DNA from: Ectobacillus sp048976805
GTDB lineage: Bacteria; Bacillota; Bacilli; Bacillales; Bacillaceae_G
DNA: 64,000 nucleotides
Assembly (NCBI GenBank): GCA_048976805.1
Contig: JBHGUR010000079.1
Coordinates: forward strand, 110,668-174,667
Direction: 5' to 3'
Shown: positions 26,311-34,150 of the stretch, piece by piece
Position numbering within the stretch: the first letter of the stretch is position 1
Layout of the letters: the number at the start of each line of letters is the position of its first letter
Translations under genes and position numbers: made by a program
Notes under the pieces: model-generated
Database searches by the model: none
Told to the model about the DNA's origin: nothing
The model's input: only the letters and a program-made list of their open reading frames with translations

Positions 26311-26376
26311 ATTATAGCATGCTATGATGCATTTCGCAAACGTAAGTTCGAATCTGTTCTGTATGTATGTTATAAT
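26311..26376. promoter_or_regulatory. Divergent lexA/yneB promoters with LexA box
   Basis: The SOS box CAAACGTAAGTTCG (26337-26350; CGAAC-N4-GTTTG on the minus strand) overlaps the -35 of both promoters. For lexA: minus-strand TTGCGA (26334-26339), 17 nt, TATAAT (26311-26316). For yneB: TATAAT at 26371-26376 with the -35 region falling in the box. Confidence 0.8.
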
Positions 26377-26407
26377 AGTATGAAAAGTGAAGCGAGGAGA
26401 GTACCAA

Positions 26408-27067
26408 ATGAAGGCAATTGTTTATGCACGAGTAAGCACGAAAAAAGAGACACAAGAAACATCTTTGGAACGCCAGAAAGAAGAATTGCTGCAGCTGGCA
26501 AAGCAATATAATATGGAAGTGATAAAGGTGGTACAGGAGCAAGCAAGCGGCTATAGCATTGAACGAGAAGGTATATTGGACGTTCTTGATACGATAAAAG
26601 AACAATGCGTCGACGTGTTGCTCATTCAAGATGAAACGCGTCTTGGCAGAGGAAACGCTAAAATTGCTTTAATGCACTGCTTGCGCAAAGAAGGTGTTAA
26701 GGTATACACACATATGAATAGCGGAGAACTGCAGCTATCCGATTCTGACTCGATGGTTTTGGAGATTATCGGGATTGTTGAGGAGTATCAACGCAAAATT
26801 CATAACTTAAAGATTAAGCGCGGCATGAAGCGAGCTGTAGAAAATGGCTTTCGCCCTGAGAAAAATTTAAAAAACCGTCATATTAATAGCGGACGCGACA
26901 AAAAAGAGGTGCCGGTTGAGGAAATTGTTCGGCTGCGCCGCAATGAGCTAACATTTGAAGAAATTGCCGCGACGTTACGCGGTTTTGGCTATAATGTTTC
27001 TAAAGCGACGGTGCATCGCCGTTTTATAGATTATATGAAGGAACAAGAGCTTGATATTCGAAAGTAA
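26408..27067 (+). CDS. yneB: Serine recombinase/resolvase family protein YneB
   Basis: SOS-regulated small serine recombinase homologue. In 219 residues the catalytic Ser10 sits in YARVSTKKE, the resolvase fold continues through DVLLIQDETRLGRGN, and a C-terminal HTH (EIAATLRGFGYNVSKATVHR) is present. Start ATG 26408 (GCGAGGAGAGTACC upstream) is preferred over 26387. In B. subtilis it is the second gene of yneA-yneB-ynzC; here it is first and yneA is missing. Its target DNA and function are not established. Confidence 0.9.
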   Translation: MKAIVYARVSTKKETQETSLERQKEELLQLAKQYNMEVIKVVQEQASGYSIEREGILDVLDTIKEQCVDVLLIQDETRLGRGNAKIALMHCLRKEGVKVYTHMNSGELQLSDSDSMVLEIIGIVEEYQRKIHNLKIKRGMKRAVENGFRPEKNLKNRHINSGRDKKEVPVEEIVRLRRNELTFEEIAATLRGFGYNVSKATVHRRFIDYMKEQELDIRK

Positions 27068-27112
27068 CTGTTGTATGATGTATAGCAGCTCTAGTGGAAA
27101 AGGAGAATGGGC

Positions 27113-27352
27113 ATGTTAACAAAGGAAAAATTAGACCGCATTAATGCGCTGGCAAATAAAGCGAAGACAACAGGTTTAACGAAGGAGGAGCTTCAAGAGC
27201 AAAAAGTGCTTCGGCAGGAATACTTGAAGGCATTCCGCGGCAACTTTCTTACACATTTAAAATCTGTAAAAGTTGTCGATGATAAAGGAAATGATATCAC
27301 ACCTGCAAAATTGAAGCTGTTGAAACAAGCAGGCAACGGGTTGTTGAATTAA
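27113..27352 (+). CDS. ynzC: DUF896 family protein YnzC
   Basis: A 79-residue protein with the two-helix DUF896 hairpin (KEKLDRINALANKAKTTGL ... LRQEYLKAFRGNFLTHLKSV) and the VVDDKGNDITPAKLK tail. It is SOS-induced with yneB in B. subtilis; function unknown. The ATG at 27113 is chosen because AAGGAG is 7 nt upstream; the ATG at 27107 would be only 1 nt from it. It lies 45 bp after yneB, within the SOS operon. Confidence 0.9.
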   Translation: MLTKEKLDRINALANKAKTTGLTKEELQEQKVLRQEYLKAFRGNFLTHLKSVKVVDDKGNDITPAKLKLLKQAGNGLLN

Positions 27353-27373
27353 TGGACTACAATATATATTTCA

Positions 27374-27418
27374 AATAAAAAGCGATGAACATTTTAACTG
27401 TTCATCGCTTTTTATTTA
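27374..27418. terminator. Terminator between ynzC and deoD
   Basis: AAAAAGCGATGAACA / TGTTCATCGCTTTTT long hairpin between convergent genes, with T tracts on both strands. Confidence 0.85.
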
Positions 27419-27457
27419 TGAAAGGCGGAATTGCAACTTGAGATGCTTTTTAAAAAG

Positions 27458-28162
27458 TTATTGAACGGCCGCATCTAGGGCAATTTTAATCATATCGTTG
27501 AAAGTAGTTTGGCGCTCTTCTGCCGTTGTTTCTTCGCCCGTAAAGATGTGGTCGCTTACAGTTAGTACAGACAATGCATTAACTCCGTATTTTGCTGCAA
27601 TTGTATATAGGGCTGTCGTTTCCATTTCGACTGCAAGCACACCGTAGTCCCCGAGTTTTTTTACCATATCCATGCTTTCGCGATAAAATACATCCGCGGT
27701 TAAAACGTTGCCCACCCGAACGCTTAATCCTTTTTCTATTCCTGCGTCATACGCTTTTTTCAATAAGTCGAAGTTGGCGCAAGGGGCGAAGTCGAAGCCT
27801 GGGAAGGTAAGGCGGTTAATGTTAGAATCAGTGCATGATGTCATCGCGATAATCACATCGCGCACTTTCACGTCCTTTTGAATACCGCCGCATGTTCCAA
27901 CGCGAATTAAATTTTTCACACCATAGCTTTGGATTAATTCGTTCACATAAATGGAAATGGATGGAACTCCCATCCCTGTTCCTTGAACAGAAACGCGTTT
28001 TCCTTTATAAGTACCTGTAAACCCAAGCATTCCACGGACATTGTTATAGCACTGAGCTCCTTCGAGGAATGTTTCTGCGATGTATTTTGCGCGTAAGGGA
28101 TCTCCCGGAAGCAAAATCGTTTCTGCGATGTCACCTTGTTTCGCTCCAATATGAACGCTCAT
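27458..28162 (-). CDS. deoD: Purine nucleoside phosphorylase DeoD
   Basis: Phosphorolytic cleavage of purine (deoxy)nucleosides in salvage. The 234 residues are of hexameric DeoD type: LLPGDPLRAKYIA, NNVRGMLGFTG, RVGTCGGIQ, VLAVEMETTALYTIAA and the catalytic Asp in TVSDHIFTGE. Start ATG 28162 follows TCAGGAGGACG; an upstream in-frame ATG adds six residues that include the ribosome-binding site. Convergent with ynzC. In B. subtilis deoD is not next to the lexA locus, so this marks a change of gene order. Confidence 0.95.
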   Translation of the reverse strand: MSVHIGAKQGDIAETILLPGDPLRAKYIAETFLEGAQCYNNVRGMLGFTGTYKGKRVSVQGTGMGVPSISIYVNELIQSYGVKNLIRVGTCGGIQKDVKVRDVIIAMTSCTDSNINRLTFPGFDFAPCANFDLLKKAYDAGIEKGLSVRVGNVLTADVFYRESMDMVKKLGDYGVLAVEMETTALYTIAAKYGVNALSVLTVSDHIFTGEETTAEERQTTFNDMIKIALDAAVQ

Positions 28163-28180
28163 AAATCGTCCTCCTGACAT

Positions 28181-28507
28181 TTGTTATGTACTGCATTTTG
28201 TTTAATGCAATATGAATTATATAACAGTACTCTCGCAAAAGAACAGTAAAATCTTTTAATTGAGAGGGCTTATTGCGGTTTTAGTATGAACCAAAACATA
28301 TAAATATATTTTCGTTCATGCTAATTTTAGCGCAAATGAGTCAAAATCGTGCTATATCAACAGGAAATCCTTGTTGTATGGGGAAAGAGGATGTATAGCA
28401 TTGCTTCTATGCTGCACAATAAGCAAAGGTGGCAATATGCTGTTACGGCAGCGCCAAAGGTATTTAGAAAGTTTTAGGCAGATGAAATGAAAAAGGAGCG
28501 TAAGAAG
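28181..28507. other. Intergenic region between deoD and a small divergent gene
   Basis: About 330 bp upstream of both genes. It should contain two divergent promoters, but no confident -35/-10 pair was picked out. No tRNA, riboswitch or element A/B sequence is seen. Confidence 0.4.
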
Positions 28508-28741
28508 ATGGATGCAAGAGTGAATGAAAGAGATAATATTTTACAAACCGAAGCGGCAAAGAACCTAGGGGATGAAGGGCACGATATAGCAAAAGCTAAA
28601 AAAATTCATGAACAAATAGAAGTCGAAATTAGCCCTACGGCAACCGTGAGCGCAGCGGGGGAAATTGCCCAAGGGGCGCTAGGCGGTTTTTCCTTTGAGG
28701 AATTGATAGGACAGGATGTTATTGTGTATAAACAAAAATAG
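28508..28741 (+). CDS. Hypothetical 77-residue protein
   Basis: Not recognised. Begins MDARVNERDNILQTEAAKNL and ends GFSFEELIGQDVIVYKQK; acidic, no signal peptide, with a glycine/alanine-rich centre (SAAGEIAQGALGGF). ATG 28508 is 9 nt after AAGGAG; an in-frame ATG at 28487 lies upstream of that site. A terminator follows. It might be a spore protein by composition, but this is a guess. Confidence 0.65.
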   Translation: MDARVNERDNILQTEAAKNLGDEGHDIAKAKKIHEQIEVEISPTATVSAAGEIAQGALGGFSFEELIGQDVIVYKQK

Positions 28742-28767
28742 TTACAGGAAATGAAAAAATAAAGGGA

Positions 28768-28808
28768 AATAAAATAGCGTGTATAATCTACTACGCTATT
28801 TTATTTTC
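28768..28808 (+). terminator. Terminator after the 77-residue gene
   Basis: AAATAAAATAGCGT / ACGCTATTTTATTT hairpin. Confidence 0.75.
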
Positions 28809-28809
28809 G

Positions 28810-28838
28810 TTGACAATGATTCTCATTATTGATAAATT
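28810..28838 (+). promoter_or_regulatory. Promoter with Fur box for the FhuF-like reductase
   Basis: TTGACA (28810-28815), 17-nt spacer, TAAATT (28833-28838). The spacer holds AATGATTCTCATT (28815-28827), an inverted repeat matching the Fur-box core. Confidence 0.7.
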
Positions 28839-28874
28839 AAAAGAAGAAATAAGATGGGAAGAAGGGGCTTATAG

Positions 28875-29630
28875 ATGCGGGACTTGTGGAATCAGTATCG
28901 GATTCATATAAACCAAAGAAAACGCAAGGATGGACACGTATACGGAATACAATTTATAAATAGAGAAAATATTTCGTTTGAACTGCAGGAAATTGGCCGG
29001 ATGTTTCAAGCTCCAGATGCAAAGGTGGCCGCTTCTTTATTTGTGAAGAGATATTGCGCTTATATAGCTGTTCTTGAGGCGATGAGCAGACGGAATATGA
29101 AAGTGGAGCTGCCGTTGCAATCTATATCCTTTATTTGTACGGAAACACAAGTTGCTATCTATACTCTTGCCCCTTCCGTAGAAGAATGTATGAATGCAAA
29201 TCGGACGTTATGGAGAGACAGAGTTATAGCGCGAATCTTCCGGGAGCATGTAGGCGTTATCATTGATGCGCTTGCAAAGGAAACGAGACTAGCTTCGTCC
29301 ATTATGTGGTCTCACGTAGCTTTTTATGTTCATGTTATGTATCGAAAATGGATACAAGAAGCACTGAGCGAGAGTGAGCGCGAGCGATTGATCGAAGATT
29401 TTCATTATTTATGTGAAGCTCCTGCCCATTTATTCGGCAGGGATGAAGGAAATCCGTTTCAAGTATCCTTTTGTAAAGTGCAGCATCCCGCACAGGGGGA
29501 AGAGGTTTTATTAAGAAGAACGTGCTGTTTGAATTATAAGGCGGGTACGAAGGGCGCGTGTTATACATGCCCGCGCTTGACAGAGACAGAACGTATCCGA
29601 AAAATGCAGCAATCTTATATGAAAGCATAG
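28875..29630 (+). CDS. FhuF-like ferric siderophore reductase, [2Fe-2S]
   Basis: A 251-residue protein ending in the FhuF-type cluster motif C-C-x10-C-x2-C (TCCLNYKAGTKGACYTCPRL). FhuF proteins (about 260 residues) reduce cytoplasmic ferric siderophores to release iron. The region before it, with SHVAFYVHVMYRKWI, is the helical body shared with IucA/IucC C-terminal-type proteins. A Fur box in the promoter supports an iron-starvation role. It is monocistronic, with its own terminator. The siderophore is unknown. Confidence 0.82.
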   Translation: MRDLWNQYRIHINQRKRKDGHVYGIQFINRENISFELQEIGRMFQAPDAKVAASLFVKRYCAYIAVLEAMSRRNMKVELPLQSISFICTETQVAIYTLAPSVEECMNANRTLWRDRVIARIFREHVGVIIDALAKETRLASSIMWSHVAFYVHVMYRKWIQEALSESERERLIEDFHYLCEAPAHLFGRDEGNPFQVSFCKVQHPAQGEEVLLRRTCCLNYKAGTKGACYTCPRLTETERIRKMQQSYMKA

Positions 29631-29667
29631 CCTTTCTGCCGCTGGGCTCGGCAGAAAGGCTTTTTTG
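29629..29667 (+). terminator. Terminator after the FhuF-like gene
   Basis: GCCTTTCTGCC / GGCAGAAAGGC stem then TTTTTTGATTT. Confidence 0.85.
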
Positions 29668-29718
29668 ATTTCACAGAATTATGTTACAATTTAAATAAAA
29701 CATAATGGAGGAGAGTGG

Positions 29719-30504
29719 ATGAAGAAAGTTACAGTCGGGATTATTCTTGTATTTCTCGCTTTTCTGGCAAGTTCGTATTTCCGAAATGAAGGCCCTTCTC
29801 TTTTCGGCGGAAAAAAGACTGGCATAACAAATCGTGTAAATGTATCATGGGAAATCGAAAACAGCAAGGTTACATTTGTAATGAAGGATAGCGAAGGGAA
29901 ACAAATGCGAGGTTTAAATGATACGTTTCAAAACGAGCTGCGTGCTGTCGTTGTGGGCGAGACGCTAGAGGATTATAAAGAGGTGCAGCCTGATGCTAAA
30001 GGGGCTGGAACATTTACTTTTCCTTATGAATTTTCATCTAAAAAAACCTACACCATTTTTTTATACATAGATGACGGTACTTCCCAGGAGCAATTTGCCA
30101 GAACGGAGGTGCTAGCGGCCGATAAAGCGGACGAGCAGCAAGGAACGGCGAAACCGGCATTGCAGCTTGACCCGCTGTTGACAACGAAAACTGCTTCCTA
30201 TGAAATGTCGTTTATTTTTAACACTTTAAAAGCGCAGCAACAAGAAAGCTTGACATTTCAATTTCAAGCTAGGAAAGATAGTAGTGCGCGCTTCCAATTT
30301 TCTCCTAAGAAATCATCGCGTCTATTGATTGTAGATGAAAACAGAAAGCATTTTTTCGCCGTCGTACCTGCTGAGCATGAACAGGAAAAGCGGATGCAAT
30401 ATACGGTGATATTCCCGGAGGAAGGCTTATATAAAATATGGGCTGTCTTTTACTTGAACGGAAAAAAATATGAACGGCCATTCGTTGTACGAGTGACAAA
30501 ATAA
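29719..30504 (+). CDS. Hypothetical membrane-anchored extracytoplasmic protein
   Basis: A 261-residue protein with an N-terminal hydrophobic segment (about 5-20, VGIILVFLAFLASSYF) acting as signal-anchor, then two similar beta-rich halves. Each half has an immunoglobulin-like pattern ending in a TYTIFLYID or GLYKIWAVFYLNG strand. No lipobox is visible. Ribosome-binding site GGAGGAGAG. I do not recognise a named family; a surface or metal-related role is only a guess. Confidence 0.8.
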   Translation: MKKVTVGIILVFLAFLASSYFRNEGPSLFGGKKTGITNRVNVSWEIENSKVTFVMKDSEGKQMRGLNDTFQNELRAVVVGETLEDYKEVQPDAKGAGTFTFPYEFSSKKTYTIFLYIDDGTSQEQFARTEVLAADKADEQQGTAKPALQLDPLLTTKTASYEMSFIFNTLKAQQQESLTFQFQARKDSSARFQFSPKKSSRLLIVDENRKHFFAVVPAEHEQEKRMQYTVIFPEEGLYKIWAVFYLNGKKYERPFVVRVTK

Positions 30505-30690
30505 GGTGTCTGCCCGGCTGAAAAAGGCTTGGGCGTTTTTTGTTATCCGGCAAGGAAATATACAATAATAAGAGCGAAATAGGGAAGAGTATGTTTTTGA
30601 TTACAGTTTTTGTGTGGGACAGGCTGTATGAACGGTAAATTGGAGGCGAAGAATGATGAATCTGACACAAAAAAGCAAGGAGAAGTATGG

Positions 30691-31518
30691 ATGCGAAAAA
30701 TAATAGATAAATGTAAAGTTATAATTTTCGACCTTGATGGAACTTTATACGAAGGAACGAGCCACTTTGATTATTATGCTAAGCAGATTGAAGAGACACT
30801 TCCAGTTGAGCAGCGGCCGCTGTTTGCTGAGGATTATGAAAAGATGAAGCGGGGGGCACATCCTTTAACGATTGGAAAGGTATATGATAAGGAATACGAT
30901 GTAATTTTAACGTTAGATCCACTGTCCCTAAAGGCAATAGAGGTGCATACATGGACAGGGCAGAAGTGGAGGGCGGAGAAAGTGCAAAGCATATATAGCA
31001 CTCCCATTATATATGACACGGCGCGAATGATCGCTGTCGGCGATGGTTGGTGGCTTCCGTATGCCGCGGGCGCCCATTACGGAGCTGAAAATATGCGCAG
31101 CGCTTATGATAAAACAAAAATCTATATGTCCTCTACCGATTTTCATCTTCCGAAAACGCCGGGGTTGCAAAAGGCGCTTCTTAAGCTGAGAAATGAAAAG
31201 AAGCTCGTATTGATAACAAATTCCGATGAGCTGGATGTAAAGAGGTTGCTTAGGGGGCTAGAGCTGCATGAAGTATTTGATTTCGTCATTACAGATGCGC
31301 TTAAGCCGATTGAAACTATTAAGCATTTTCAAATGGTTATCAGCAAGCATGGGGTGAAAGCGGAGGAAGTTGTATCGATAGGAGATAATTTTATCAATGA
31401 AATTTCCCCTGCGTTGAAGCTAGGGATGTATGCCGTATATATTACGCCCCACCCGACGGAATTTCGCCACCATCACCTTATGACAGTGCCGACGTTGGCT
31501 AATGCTTTTGATAAGTAG
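30691..31518 (+). CDS. HAD superfamily hydrolase
   Basis: A 275-residue HAD-type phosphatase with motif I FDLDGTLYEG (nucleophile D14, acid D16), motif II in LVLITNSDEL, and motif IV SIGDNFINEI. A large insert (about 45-150) forms the cap and includes VGDGWWLPYAAGAHYG, unlike common small HADs. ATG 30691 is 8 nt after AAGGAG. Substrate not predictable. Confidence 0.85.
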   Translation: MRKIIDKCKVIIFDLDGTLYEGTSHFDYYAKQIEETLPVEQRPLFAEDYEKMKRGAHPLTIGKVYDKEYDVILTLDPLSLKAIEVHTWTGQKWRAEKVQSIYSTPIIYDTARMIAVGDGWWLPYAAGAHYGAENMRSAYDKTKIYMSSTDFHLPKTPGLQKALLKLRNEKKLVLITNSDELDVKRLLRGLELHEVFDFVITDALKPIETIKHFQMVISKHGVKAEEVVSIGDNFINEISPALKLGMYAVYITPHPTEFRHHHLMTVPTLANAFDK

Positions 31519-31680
31519 GCCTTCGCGTAATGTAAAGGCCTCATTGCCTGGACGGGAAACAATCCTAAGCTTTAACATGGACATAGAAAAAATAAAGTTT
31601 TAGAAAGTGGTTAATTTTTTATAATTTTAGAAAATAATTATGATAAGATACAAATAGAGAAATAGAATAGAGGTGAGAGG

Positions 31681-32082
31681 ATGATTATTAAGGCGTATAC
31701 CGGATACGAACTTGTAAAAGCGCAGCCAAATACGTCTGAAGACTATTTTAACCGTTCAGAGGTTACATATATAAACGACGGTATGGAACGGACTCTGCAC
31801 GTGTTGTATATCCGTTATTTTGAGGAACAATTGCAAGAGTTTACTCCGTTTGAAGGAAATCCTGTATTCAAGCTAGAGGGACGGGATGTTACCTTTAAGG
31901 AAATTGCCGCACTCCTTTGTCTCGTAAACTGTCCGGCATTTGCGAACCGAAAACGCATCTACATTAATACAATAGAGGAGTTCCGTACATACATCGATTC
32001 CAAAACAGTGCAGCGCGTCCAAGAGATTATTGAACAGCTCCATAAAGGTATTGAGCCAAGTTTGGCGAATCATATTGCATAA
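31681..32082 (+). CDS. Hypothetical 133-residue protein
   Basis: Not recognised. Begins MIIKAYTGYELVKAQPNTSE with a mixed alpha/beta pattern, no signal or membrane segment. ATG preceded by GAGGTGAGAGG. ypuI follows 33 bp later, so the two are probably co-transcribed. A 160-bp AT-rich upstream region should carry the promoter. Confidence 0.75.
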   Translation: MIIKAYTGYELVKAQPNTSEDYFNRSEVTYINDGMERTLHVLYIRYFEEQLQEFTPFEGNPVFKLEGRDVTFKEIAALLCLVNCPAFANRKRIYINTIEEFRTYIDSKTVQRVQEIIEQLHKGIEPSLANHIA

Positions 32083-32115
32083 GGCGTGAATTAGAAGGAA
32101 AGAGGGGAATCAAAA

Positions 32116-32607
32116 ATGTCAAATTCGGTTGTGGAAAATCAAACAAAGCAAGTGGAAGCATTTTTACAAGATGTAGTTACGATTATGACAGATTATGTTA
32201 ATCATCACACCATTACTTCCTTGCTGGCGGAGGTGAAGGAGGGGGATAAAAAATATTTTGAAGGGATTTTGGCGTCTTTGCGCCGTCTGCTCGTATTTTG
32301 CGAAGAAGGGCTTGATGCATGCCGCGTATTATTAAAAAGCAGCTCCTTCCGTAAAAATGCAGCGGAGCGTACACTTTTTAAAATTTACCATCAAGTAATC
32401 TCCGAGTTTTTCTCGCCGAAAAATGATTACTGGTTTGAAAACAGCCGTTCTGCATATACAGGTAAAAACGCGATTGCGTTTCCGCTTACACCTCCTCCAT
32501 CTGTGAAGGAGTTAATGAGAACACTAGAAGGAAAGTTTCAAACGATGCGCGAAGAGTTGGAGTATTATGAAACGGATTACCAAACAAAAATTATTCAGTC
32601 TCAATAA
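32116..32607 (+). CDS. ypuI: YpuI family protein (DUF3907)
   Basis: A 163-residue protein with LRRLLVFCEEGLDACRVLL and HQVISEFFSPKNDYWFENSR followed by AYTGKNAIAF, which I recall as characteristic of B. subtilis YpuI. Function unknown; predicted cytoplasmic and helical. Ribosome-binding site AAGGAAAGAGGGG. In B. subtilis ypuI lies near dacB-spmAB, as here. Confidence 0.75.
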   Translation: MSNSVVENQTKQVEAFLQDVVTIMTDYVNHHTITSLLAEVKEGDKKYFEGILASLRRLLVFCEEGLDACRVLLKSSSFRKNAAERTLFKIYHQVISEFFSPKNDYWFENSRSAYTGKNAIAFPLTPPPSVKELMRTLEGKFQTMREELEYYETDYQTKIIQSQ

Positions 32608-32611
32608 GATT

Positions 32612-32642
32612 AAAAAGGGTGCGGCGTTTCGCACTCTTTTTG
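32612..32642 (+). terminator. Terminator after ypuI
   Basis: AAAAAGGGTGCG / CGCACTCTTTTT hairpin. Confidence 0.8.
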
Positions 32643-32718
32643 ATGTGGCAGGAAAACGTCATAGTCAAAACAATGCATGAATACATTTAGAGGGTACAGT
32701 CTAAAACGGAGGTGCCTC

Positions 32719-33636
32719 ATGAGCCAGCGGGAACTGTTCGACCATTACTTTCATGAAGTAGAAAACTGGTGCGAAAGCGTTTTGCATGTGTTAGACAGCC
32801 GTGCGGCGGAAATTTACGATGTGCACATGCTTGAATATAGAATTCAAGTTTTACTGGACCGTCTTAAAGTACATGAACAGAATTATGATGTTGAATTCGT
32901 GCATGAAATAAGCGATGATGTCGATCATATTCAGCTGTATTTGCAGGAAGTGTTAATGAAGGGGCACTATGAAGAATATGCGGCTTACGAACGGAATAAC
33001 GGGGCAAGCGCGGTGCCAGTCGGCGGACACGTTCTTCCTCCGCTCCCTTATCCGTATAATGCATTAGAGCCATATATAGCCAAAGAGATTATGCGCCTTC
33101 ATCATGATAAACATCACAGAAGTTATGTAGAAGGGTTGAATAAAGCGGAAAAGATGATGGAAACCGCCCGCAATACGAACAATTTCGAACTATTGAAGCA
33201 TTGGGAGCGCGAAGCAGCATTTCACGGCTCAGGCCATTATTTGCACACCATCTTTTGGAATAATATGAAGCCAAAGGGCGGCGGAAAACCAAAGGGTGAA
33301 CTGTTACAGCAAATTGAACGGGATTTTGGGGGCTTTGAGAAGTTTAAAAATCATTTTACGGAAGCGGCCAATAAGATAGAAGGAGCCGGATGGGCGATAC
33401 TCGTTTGGGCACCTCGTACCCACCGGCTTGAAATTTTGCAAAGTACGCTTCATCAGCTATTTACGCAATGGGATACGATTCCGCTCCTTGTGCTCGATGT
33501 ATGGGAGCATGCTTATTATCTGCAGTATGAAAACAGGAAGGAAGAGTATGTGAAGAATTGGTGGAATGTCGTTAATTGGGGCGATGTGAATGAACGGTTT
33601 CAAGCAGCGCGCAAGCTAAAATGGCAGCCGTTTTAA
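32719..33636 (+). CDS. sodF: Iron/manganese superoxide dismutase family protein with N-terminal extension
   Basis: A 305-residue protein. The C-terminal ~195 residues are a Fe/Mn-SOD: the helical hairpin with HHDKHHRSYVEGLN, the ligand His in GSGHYLHTIFWNN, and the ligand pair in DVWEHAYYLQYENR. The N-terminal ~110 residues (MSQRELFDHYFHEVENWC ...) are an acidic helical domain absent from SodA, matching the extended SodF/Sod2 type in bacilli. Start ATG follows GGAGGTGCCTC. Whether it is an active dismutase is not shown by sequence alone. Confidence 0.88.
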   Translation: MSQRELFDHYFHEVENWCESVLHVLDSRAAEIYDVHMLEYRIQVLLDRLKVHEQNYDVEFVHEISDDVDHIQLYLQEVLMKGHYEEYAAYERNNGASAVPVGGHVLPPLPYPYNALEPYIAKEIMRLHHDKHHRSYVEGLNKAEKMMETARNTNNFELLKHWEREAAFHGSGHYLHTIFWNNMKPKGGGKPKGELLQQIERDFGGFEKFKNHFTEAANKIEGAGWAILVWAPRTHRLEILQSTLHQLFTQWDTIPLLVLDVWEHAYYLQYENRKEEYVKNWWNVVNWGDVNERFQAARKLKWQPF

Positions 33637-33657
33637 GGCAAAGGCGTTAGGTTCAGA

Positions 33658-33713
33658 GGGGTGTTCCAAAAGACAGCGCATAATGCTGTTCTTTTGGAAC
33701 ACCCTTTTTTATT
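33658..33713 (+). terminator. Terminator after sodF
   Basis: GGTGTTCCAAAAGA / TCTTTTGGAACACC-type long hairpin followed by CTTTTTTATTT. Confidence 0.85.
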
Positions 33714-33721
33714 TATAGATA

Positions 33722-33906
33722 GGCTCTGTTAAACTTGACTGTTGATTTTCCACTACAGGCGGACGCTTTCCGCGGGCGGGGCCGAGCCGCTTCCCTCGCT
33801 GCGTTCAGTCCGGGGTCTCGGCTATCCCGCTTTTCCTGCTGGAGTCGCCGCCTTTCGTTCCCAATCAACAAATGAATCCAAATCAACATTAGCCTTTAAC
33901 AGAGCC
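33722..33906 (+). mobile_element. Element A copy 2 (185 bp, full length, perfect 8-bp target duplication)
   Basis: GGCTCTGTTAAA (33722-33733) and TTTAACAGAGCC (33895-33906) form the terminal inverted repeats. It is flanked on both sides by TATAGATA (33714-33721 and 33907-33914), a perfect 8-bp direct repeat as left by transposition. It has the complete GC-rich core. The right duplication includes the first bases of element B copy 3, so A inserted at the edge of a pre-existing B. Confidence 0.92.
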
Positions 33907-33910
33907 TATA

Positions 33911-34055
33911 GATAAGAAATTATAAGGTTTTGGGGGTATGGTCTAGCTCCCAAAGCAGCAGCGTAGGGCTGTGTCTCTGGAAAATGCAAAAAGCGCTTTT
34001 CACTCCTGCCTACCCCTACGCTACTGCAAAAGGCGGGATTTGTCCGCTCTCTTAT
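33911..34055 (+). repeat. Element B copy 3 (enlarged, diverged centre)
   Basis: Begins GATAAGAAATTATAAGG and ends GTCCGCTCTCTTAT. Compared with copies 1 and 2 the middle carries about 40 extra bases, including AAAAAGCGCTTTT. It ends 31 bp upstream of the dacB sigma-E promoter. Confidence 0.75.
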
Positions 34056-34085
34056 GTTGGAATCCGGCTAACTTTTTATTTGTAA

Positions 34086-34114
34086 TCATATTTGCTCGGA
34101 CAAAGCCATACACT
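34086..34114 (+). promoter_or_regulatory. Sigma-E promoter of dacB-spmA-spmB
   Basis: TCATATT (34086-34092), 14-nt spacer, CATACACT (34107-34114): an essentially perfect sigma-E consensus 37 bp before the dacB start. dacB belongs to the sigma-E regulon in B. subtilis. Confidence 0.85.
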
Positions 34115-34150
34115 TGTACAAAAAACAGATGGAAGAAGGACGTGAAGCCG

